Assembly: GCA_032622095.1 (NCBI GenBank)
Contig: CP136062.1
Span: 163,678,875 to 163,742,874, forward strand
DNA: 64,000 nucleotides
DNA from: Siphonodentalium dalli
Taxonomy: Eukaryota > Mollusca > Scaphopoda > Gadilida > Siphonodentaliidae
Direction: 5' to 3'
Below the pieces are notes generated by a model. That model made no database searches, was not told the origin of the DNA, and saw only the letters and a program-made list of their open reading frames with translations. This document shows positions 11,525 to 64,000 of this stretch, piece after piece. Position 1 is the first letter of the stretch; the number at the start of each line of letters is the position of its first letter. The position numbers were made by a program, and so were the translations under genes.

Positions 11525-14500
11525 ATGAAAGTGTCAATGACACTGTATCTCAACTTGGAAAGGGAATAATTTAATGTGTTACTGTCGATGGAGTGATTAG
11601 GAATGTGGAAAGTTGAATGTCTAATACTAGTTTATCAACATGAAGAGATATATATATACATGTATATAAAAGTAAAATCTAAGATGGTTGCTGGCGGCTA
11701 TGTTTTCCAACAATTCAAAAACATTTGATAGCTTTAGTCATGCAAAGAGTTGAATCCAAGATGGCCACTGGCAGCCATGTTTTAAAGCCGGTTAACCCCC
11801 AAAATGACTCGTTCTCATCTACATGTATATGTCAAAAGTCAAGACAAATTTCATAATGATCCGACCAAAGGTACGACCTGTAGCCCATGCCAAAGGATTT
11901 AGTCATGCAAAGAGTAATATCCAAGATGGCTGCTGGCGGCCATGTCATTTGGCCGAATGACCCCAAAATTACTTGTTCCCATCTACATGTCAATATTAAC
12001 ATCCATGACAAATTTCATGTTGATCAGATGAACAGTACGACCTGTAGCCCGTGCTAATGGATTGAATTTTGAAATCCAAGATGGCCACTGGCGGCCATGT
12101 TTTTTTTCCAAATGACCCCAAAATGACTCGTTCCCATCTACATTCCAATTTCAACAGCCATGACAAATTTTATGATGATAAAGGTTCGACCTGTAGCCCA
12201 TGCTAAAGGATTTAGTCATACAAAGAGTAAAATCCAAGATGGCTGCTGGCAGCCATGTTTTTTGGCCGAATGGCCCCAAAATGACTCGTTCCCATTTAGA
12301 TGTCATTGTTAACATCCATGACAAATTTCATGATGATCTGACCAAAGGTACGACCTGTAGCCCGTGCTAAAGGATTTAATCATGCAAAGAGTAAAATCTA
12401 AGATGGCTGCCAGCGGCCATGTTTTTTTGGCCGAATGACCCCAAAAGTAATTGTTCTCATCTACATGTCAATATTAACATCCATGACAAATTTCATGATA
12501 ATCAGACGAACAGTACGACCTGTAGCCCGTGCTAATGGATTGAATTTTGAAATCAAAGATGGCCGCTGGTGGCCATGTTTTTCGTCCGAATTACCCCAAA
12601 ATGACTCGTTCCCATCTACATTCCAATTTCAACAGCCATGAAAAATTTCATGATGATCAGACTCAAGGTACGACCTGTAGTCCGTGCTAAAGGATTTAGT
12701 CATACAAAGAGTAAAATCCAAGATGGCTGCTGGTGGCCATGTTTTTTGGCCAAATGACCCCAAAATGACTCGTTTCCATCTACATGTCATTATTAACATT
12801 CATGACAAATTTTATGATGATCAGAATAAAGGTACGACCTGTAGCCCATGCTAAAGGATTTAGTCATACAAAGAGTAAAATCCAAGATGGCTGCTGGTGG
12901 CCATGTTTTTTGGCCGAATGACCCCAAAATGACTCGTTCCCATCTACATGTCATTGTTAACATCCATGACAAATTTTATGATGATCAGACTAAAGGTACG
13001 ACCTGTAGCCCGTGCTAAAGAATTTAGTCATACAAAGAGTAAAATCCAAGATGGCTGCTGGCGGCCATGTTTTTTGGCCGAATGACCCCAAAATTACTCG
13101 TTCCCATCGACATGTCAAAATTAACATCCATGACAAATTTCATGATGATCAGGCGAAGAGTATGACCTGTGGCCCATGCTAATGGATTAAATTTTGAAAT
13201 CAAAGATGGCCGCTGGCTGCCATGTTTTTTGTACTAATGACCCCAAAATGACTCATTCCCATCTACATTCCAATTTCAACAGCCATGACAAATTTCATGA
13301 TGACCAGACTAAAGGTACGACCTGTAGCCCGTGCTAAAGGATTTAGTCATACAAAGAGTAAAATCCACGATGGCTGCCAGCGGCCATGTTTTTTGGCCGA
13401 ATAACCCCAAAATTAATCGTTCCCATCTACATGTCAATATTATTATCCATGACAAATTTCATGATGATCAGACGAACAGTACGACCTGTAGCCCGTGCTA
13501 ATGAATTGAATTTTGAAATTAAAGATGGCCACTGGCGGCCATGTTTTTTGGCCGAATGACCCCAAAATGACTCGTTCCCATCTACATGTCATTGTTAACA
13601 TCCATGACAAATTTTATGATGATCAGACTAAAGGTACGACCTGTAGCCCGTGCTAAAGGATTTAATCATACAAAGAGTAAAATCCAAGATGGCTGCTGCG
13701 GCCATGTTTTTTGGCTGAATGACCCCAAAAGTAATCGTTCTCATCTACATATCAATATTAACATCCATGACAAATTTCATGATAATCAGACGAACAGTAC
13801 GACCTGTAGCCCGTGCTAATGGATTGAATTTTGAAATCAAAGATGGCCGCTGGTGGCCATGTTTTTCGTCCGAATGACCCCAAAATGACTCGTTCCCATC
13901 TACATTCCAATTTCAACAGCCATGAAAAATTTCATGATGATCAGACTCAACGTACGACCTGTAGTCCGTGCTAAAGGATTTAGTCATACAAAGAGTAAAA
14001 TCCAAGATGGCTGCTGGTGGCCATGTTTTTTGGCCGAATGACCCCAAAATGACTCGATTCCATCTACATGTCATTATTAACATTCATGACAAATTTTATG
14101 ATGATCAGAATAAAGGTACGACCTGTAGCCCATGCTAAAGGATTTAGTCATACAAAGAGTAAAATCCAAGATGGCTGCTGGCGGCCATGTTTTTTGGCCG
14201 AATGACCCCAAAATGACTCGTTCCCATCTACATGTCATTGTTAACATCCATGACAAATTTTATGATGATCAGATTAAAGGTACGACCTGTAGCCCGTGCT
14301 AAAGAATTTAGTCATACAAAGAGTAAAATCCAAGATGGCTGCTGGCGGCCATGTTTTTTGGCCAAATGACCCCAAAATTACTCGTTCCCATCTACATGTC
14401 AAAATTAACATCCATGACAAATTTCATGATGATCAGGCGAAGAGTATGACCTGTGGCCCGTGCTAATGGATTAAATTTTGAAATCAAAGATGGCCGCTGG

Positions 14501-15198
14501 CGGCCATGTTTATTGTACTAATGACCCCCAAATGACTCATTCCCATCTACATTCTAATTTCAACAGTCATGACAAATTTCATGATGATCAGACTAAAGGT
14601 ACGACCTGTAGCCCGTGCTAAAGGATTTAGTCATACAAAGAGTAAAATCCAAGATGGCTGCTGGCGTCATATTTTTTGGCCGAATGACCCAAAAATGACT
14701 CGTTCCCATCTACATGTCATTGTTAACATCCATGACAAATTTTATGATGATCCGACCAAAGGTAAGACCTGTAGCTCGTGTCAAAGGATTTAGTCATGCA
14801 AAGAGTAAAATCTAAGATGGCTGCCGGCGGCCATGTTTTTTGGCCGAACAACCCCAAAATGACTCGTTCCCATCTACATGTCATTGTTAACATTCAAGAC
14901 AAATTTCATGACAATGAAATGAACAGTACGGCCTGTAGCCCGTGCTAATGGATTGAATTTTGAAATCCAAGATGGCCACTGGCGGCCATGTTTTTTTCCC
15001 GAATGACCCCAAAATGACTCGTTCCCATCTACATGTCAATGTCAACATCCATGACAAATTTCATAATAATCGGACCAAAGGTACAAACTGTAGCCCGTGC
15101 TAAAGGAAATTGTTGACGAATCACACACACACACACGCACGACGGATACCAAAGCCATGGCAATAGCTCAAACTTTACAAAGTAAAGTTGAGCTAATA
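11525..15198 (+). mobile_element. Pearl-like element B, complete, ~20 core repeats
   Basis: The left end ATGAAAGTGTCAATGACAC (with palindrome GTGTCAATGACAC) is followed by a ~150-bp leader and about 20 tandem units with a ~164-bp period. GGATTTAGTCATACAAAGAG recurs at 12692, 12856 and, as a one-base variant, 13020. A CA/CACG microsatellite (15122-15145) and the right end finishing GAGCTAATAA follow. Short inverted AGCTCAACTT occurs near both ends. Units come in two junction types (GGATTTAGTCATACAAAGAG or GGATTGAATTTTGAAATC). Repeating open frames inside it are by-products of the repeat. Confidence 0.8.
12443..14690 (+). repeat. Higher-order repeat of 1,284 bp inside element B
   Basis: Copy 1 runs 12443-13726; copy 2 starts at 13727 and stays close to about 14690. 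Diagnostic variants recur at exactly 1,284 bp: AAAAGTAAT(T/C)GTTCTCATC at 12443 and 13727, and CAAAGATGGCCGCTGG with TGTACTAATGACCCC at 13201 and 14485. Confidence 0.8.
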
Positions 15199-15449
15199 AT
15201 CATTATAAAATAAACACGTTTGTGATTTATGTCGAAGAATACCAGGACTTGATTATTCAGACTTTCATTAGCCTCTCGTCGGCAGAAGCTGTTCGTAAAC
15301 TATTATTCAGATATCAGTGCCCCTTTACAAGGAAACCATAACTTCCCCATCGCGAACCTCTAATGGACCACGCACGCTCCTGAATGGTGACATTGTTCTT
15401 TGAAGTTATTATTAAATTTAGATCAAAGGAATTTCTGCAAGATATTTTT

Positions 15450-16075
15450 ATACCGTGTAGCAACTTTGTGAAGATGACTCCTCCTACCAGCTTGTATTCT
15501 GTATTGATTGACTGTTATTCATACACAAAATTCTCGACTGGATACGTGCAATCATAACCTTGTCTGTTTTGATTGGCTAGCGGACACCGTGTGCCACAAT
15601 GATCACTCAATGAGGCCGTGTTGCTTTCATGATGAAATAAACTTACTCAACGTGGCTTCGAAGAGACATGTTTCAGTAATTGTCCGCTATTGTATTGACA
15701 AGCATACATGTATGATAAATATTAACTTACATTTTACTGTAGTATATTTAAGTTTAATAATTCATTTAAATCACTGCAATTCAGTTTATTTATCTTATGT
15801 GTCCTCATCAAATATTTAAAAACAAAATATATACATTTGAAAACGTGTGTGCGACTGTGCGTTGATCCTTAGTACAACGTGTTTAACGTAAATGCGGTCT
15901 GCGTTAAACTTCAACGCAGTCTGCGTTAAACTTCAACGCGGTCCGTTGATTTTCAACGCGGTCGTAACGTATCACCAACGCGTTATCAACGCAAACACCG
16001 CGTTACGTTGGCGTTACGACCATGCTGAGGACCGCGTTAAAAGGGACACTCATTTTAAGAAGGTGTGTACTTGAT
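15450..16075 (+). mobile_element. Diverged relative of the CGACCGCGTT element
   Basis: Aligns with 9770-10130 (TTGGCTAG, GCTTCGAAGAGAC, AAATCACTGCAATTCA, TTCATCAAATATTT-like). It ends in an array of AACGCGGTC-type motifs (15890-16045) and the terminal GGGACACTCATTTTAAGAAGG, which resembles the ends at 8810 and 59100. Confidence 0.55.
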
Positions 16076-16646
16076 TCAAGCCTAATGCTCGCGGAGCCTC
16101 CTTCCCGATCTGACCCTGTTTTCTATTCTGTGTGTTTTGAATGTGAGCCTGGATGTTACGCTGGGATTTTAAAACTTACATAACTTGATTTAGGCTTGAG
16201 TTAAATTATTTGTTTGTACACGCTTATGATTGGCTGGCACCCACTGATTGCCGACGATATTACGACTATTTTAGTTTAGACGATATTACTGACGATATTG
16301 TAATTTTAACCGGGCATTGACGATTAATCGGGAAACCGCCCAGCACTACTGTGGTGAAAATATACCTGATAGTTATCATTACCTATGGTCTTTTGTTGAA
16401 TACCCACACATACACCGTTGTATTTTGCTCCTATTCGATATTTGAAACATAACTAATTTCCGTGTGACAGTTTCCTATTTTCGTGTTACTGGTTTACAAC
16501 TGCGTGAGAATCCAAAATCGGAATAAAATGTTCCAACGGAGGCCATTTTTTTCGATGCGGCTATGCCTGAGAATCAAAACCTTTTTATTTTGGGCCTAAA
16601 ATCCCCCTTTTTATGGGAAAGCTTATAGCACAACTCGTGAGCATAC

Positions 16647-61124
<44,478 letters not shown>

Positions 61125-61320
61125 CGTGGGGAAATATTCGACGAATATATGAATTTTAGTGTTGTCTTAAAGTAATAAATGACAATGGTAATGTCTTCAC
61201 ACAAATTAATTGTATATAAACATTTCTTTGGAAATAAAATGGAGAACGGACAATTGCTTCTGGTCATGTGACCGATGATGAGTTCACGGGAGGTAATTAC
61301 TCTAGTACACATCTCGAGTA
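61125..61320 (-). promoter_or_regulatory. VPS4 5' UTR / proximal promoter with M-box palindrome
   Basis: No TATA box stands out upstream of the start codon. About 138 bp upstream, at 61262-61273, is GGTCATGTGACC, a perfect 12-bp palindrome whose centre TCATGTGA is the M-box form of an E-box. MITF/TFE-family factors bind such sites in other animals and control lysosomal genes, and VPS4 works in that pathway. The motif is seen directly; a promoter role is inference. Confidence 0.4.
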
Positions 61321-61919
61321 AAGGACATTCGGCAAACCTCGTCAGATTCCGTCACCGTTTCACCCTTGGCCCACAAAGGTCACAGGTCGAGGAGTTCAGA
61401 ATTGAGTAAAGGAGTCACTGAACTAAATGGTTTCCCATAGGCGACAGTGTTAACGTTTCGGCCACGCAGGCCATACCAGTGATGTTTACCCTGCTAGATT
61501 GACACCAGTTGATCACGAAAATGCAAGAAAAATCATAGGTCATGTGTTTACTTTTTAAAATAAATCCCCAAGTGTACGACAGGGCTATATACCACAGCCA
61601 AATTTGATTTGGAAAAAACAAGAACTACAGCAGCTAGTTAAATAAATTTCCCGCTCTCAAAAATCCATTCCCCCATTAATTCACCAGTTTAAACTATTTA
61701 GATGTACAAATCAAATAAACGAGATATCATCCTTTAACAAGAAAACCATAGTCAGAAATGGTAACGCCACCAAGATCATATTATTAGCCATAAATATAAA
61801 TTATAATACAATTATTCTATAAACTAGCTTTCAAATTTTATGTGGGAAATTTGCATACTTCTATATTTCAAGTTTTCCCGTTTCTCGTGTTATACATTAC
61901 TTTCTTCAAACTGTCTTCT

Positions 61920-62515
61920 TTATTACACAAGCTGATGGGCCCGACTTCGTCCGGGATGTTTCCCATCTGATTTCCGGCGAAAGGCGCGATTTGACCTTCA
62001 ATTGACTATTTCGAAAGTCAAGGTCAGGTCAGGGTCATGATTTGACCCGTCCAAAACACCCCCACCCGGAGAAAAGTACCACTAGGTATCAAATTTCGTC
62101 GAAATCCGTCCGTTTTACCCCACTTGACCTTTAATTAACAATTTTGAAGGTCAAGGTAAGGTCGGAGTCATGATTTGACCCGTCCAAAACACTCCCCCGA
62201 CAAAAGTACCCATAGGTATCAAATTTCGTCGAAATCCATCCGTTTTACCCGATTTGACCTTTGATTGACCACATTGAAGGTCAAGGTCACGCCGATGTCA
62301 CGATTTGACCCGTTCAAAATACTCCCCGGACAAAAGTATCCCTAGGTATCAAATTTCGCCGAAATGTGTCCGTTTTACCCAAATTGACCTTGCATTGACA
62401 GTTTTAAAGGTCAAGGTCAGGTCGGGCTCACGATTTGACCCGTCCAAAACACTTCCCGGACACAAATACCAATAAGTATCAAATTACGTTGAAATCTATG
62501 GAAAGCCGAAGAGGA
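61920..62515 (+). repeat. 130-bp tandem repeat, ~4.5 units
   Basis: A constant 130-bp period is shown by GAAATCC/GAAATNN at 62101, 62231, 62361 and 62491 and by GTATCAAATTTCGTCG before each. Each unit contains TTTGACCCGTCCAAAACAC and TTGACCTT...AAGGTCAAGG. The array lies upstream of VPS4, outside its transcription unit. Confidence 0.8.
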
Positions 62516-62959
62516 CATGTTAGTTGCTAATTGCTAGATATACGACGCACGACTTGTCGCGGTATTTTAAAGGTGTTTCAAACTAGGAGATAGAAGAATT
62601 AGAACTGCGTTTCAAATGGTGATGACTTATAGTAATTTATTCAAATTTTATGGCATAAATTGTTATTAAAACCGTATATACTATAACAAAAATGAATGAC
62701 TCGAAAATTAAGTGGGCCTTTAAACAAAGTCACAATTGCAGTTAGGCTCATCTCATACTCGTTTAATCAGCGATATTCTGCTGCGCAGTTTGTTATAGTT
62801 CCCAGTATTCATTGAGCGTTATAGCCCCACTGTTATAATTCGCCGTTAGCAGGCGTACTCTTGCCTCAGATTATTGAGATATTAGGTCACACGTAATGAC
62901 ATTAAATCGCATGGAAACATAGCAATTGTGTGGGCTGCTTGGCGTGAATATTTAATGAG

Positions 62960-63750
62960 AAATAAAGTCATACGTAATGACATTAAACTCAAGAAAACCC
63001 GCGAAAACAAAACAAAATCACATTTAATGTTTTAAGTTATTTCCTTCATATAAAGAATCTTCGTGATAATGAACCCTCCCAATACTTTAGAATATAGAAT
63101 TAACCTTAAAATAACAAAAACCTTCGGAATACAGAACCTTCGGAATAACGAACCTTCTGATTGGTGAACCGTCGGAATAGCGAACATTCAGAGAAATTTC
63201 GGAATAGTGGACATTCTGGATAGTGAACCTTCGGAATAGAGACATGCCCCCAATATTCATATTATATGCCCAGAGTTCAAAGGTATGGGCCCATAAAATC
63301 CTAAATTTGGCCCTTAAAATATTGAACTCCAAATTGGAGCCCACACAGAACATCACTTAAGTCAACTGTACCTGTGTCATGTCCCAATGCGGGAGGGTCC
63401 ACAATATACCACAACATTCATATTATATGCCAAGAATTCAAAAGTATGGGCCCACGTAATGACATTAAATCTCAAGAAAACCCGCGAAAACAAAACAAAA
63501 TCACATTTAATGTTCTAAGTTAAGTTATTTCCTCCTGTATCTGTATCGGTATGCGCGCAGGATCAGTTCGGATGTGAGCGCACACTCCGTAAAAAGAATC
63601 TTTGTGATAATGAACCCTCTCAAATTAGTCTCAATACTTTAGAATATAGAATTAACCTAAAAATAACAAAAACCTTCGGAATAGAGAACCTTCGGAATAG
63701 CGGACCTTCGTGATAGCGAATCTTCATAATAGAAACATGCCCCCACAAGT
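62960..63750 (+). repeat. Direct duplication with short CTTCGGAATA repeats
   Basis: 62960-63260 recurs at about 63450-63750 (GTAATGACATTAAA, CAAGAAAACCCGCGAAAACA, CTTTAGAATATAGAATTAAC). Each copy ends in 4-8 short units of ~16 bp of the type ACCTTCGGAATAGCGA and then AGAAACATGCCCCCA. Confidence 0.65.
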
Positions 63751-64000
63751 ACACCGGTGACGTAAACACATGTGCTAATCTTTGTTGTATTATCGTGACT
63801 CTATCGGTACGATTTATACTCAGTACGAAATAACCATAATAATACAGTCGCCCAGTGGATTATCGATCGACCACAGAATATGAAAATCTGCGTACCAAGC
63901 AACACCACGGTGTGGTGTAATAACGTGTCGAATGTATCATGTGAAGGTCATTCTTCAGTTACCTTCACCTTTAGCAATTCCACGGTGTGCTCGCTCCCCG

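Noticed and set aside
12435-14793. Recurrent plus-strand frames reading MTNFMMIRLKVRPVARAKGF and SHTKSKIQDGCW
   Set aside because: They are translations of the 164-bp pearl-like monomer, appear wherever the repeat does (also 24.8-25.6 and 35.6-36.7 kb), and break at random monomers. Not a gene family.
1-16646. C-terminal VPS4 exons (starting FEKRIY, containing YSGADIS)
   Set aside because: I scanned the non-repeat parts by eye for the reverse-complement signatures and found none. A profile search would be decisive, so absence is provisional.

Overview
This is eukaryotic, AT-rich, intron- and transposon-dense DNA with one securely identified host gene. The organism is most likely a marine invertebrate, and a bivalve mollusc is my best inference. 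The main reason is the abundance of elements built from ~160-bp tandem core repeats, then a tetranucleotide or CA microsatellite, then a palindromic end. That is the architecture of the bivalve pearl (CvA-type) / Helentron-like elements. The VPS4 protein also reads like an invertebrate one. I could not run a database search, so the species is not determined.

The anchor gene is VPS4, the AAA ATPase that disassembles ESCRT-III, on the minus strand. Eight coding exons can be read directly: 61124-61104, 44233-44122, 41421-41271, 34788-34706, 27275-27156, 26465-26428 (a 38-nt micro-exon), 18480-18362 and 16877-16647. All have GT-AG introns and compatible phases. They give 291 codons plus two bases, from the start methionine through the MIT domain, acidic linker, Walker A, Walker B and the arginine-finger region. 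The remaining C-terminal exons were not found and probably lie beyond the left edge. Almost everything from 16.6 to 61.1 kb is therefore VPS4 intron filled with mobile elements.

Layout. 1-0.5 kb: right end of a pearl-like element. 0.6-5 kb: small dispersed repeats, diverged tandem repeats and a weak candidate for a small membrane-protein gene. 6.4-11.4 kb: dispersed repeats and a 1.85-kb element rich in CGACCGCGTT motifs. 11.5-15.2 kb: a long pearl-like element with ~20 core repeats and a 1,284-bp higher-order repeat. 16.6-44.2 kb: VPS4 exons 8 to 2, interleaved with pearl-like elements, MITEs, a PIF/Harbinger-like element carrying an unrecognised 181-codon intronless ORF (21.4-22.7 kb), and a 4.3-kb element with 0.7-kb inverted arms (30.0-34.3 kb). 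44-61 kb (intron 1): several terminal-inverted-repeat elements, many with clean target-site duplications, including a nested set at 52.4-55.6 kb; and an inverted copy of the 8.8-10.6 kb element at 57.3-59.1 kb. 61.1-61.3 kb: VPS4 start and proximal promoter. 61.9-62.5 kb: a 130-bp tandem array. 63.0-63.75 kb: a duplicated block of short CTTCGGAATA-type repeats.

The most unusual points are: (1) short TIR elements that start with GGCC, sit on TAA/TTA target duplications and, in two cases, carry an intronless ORF of unknown function; (2) every core-repeat/microsatellite element seen has the same orientation, antisense to VPS4; (3) the 1,284-bp higher-order repeat inside a transposable element; (4) a perfect 12-bp M-box/E-box palindrome in the VPS4 promoter.
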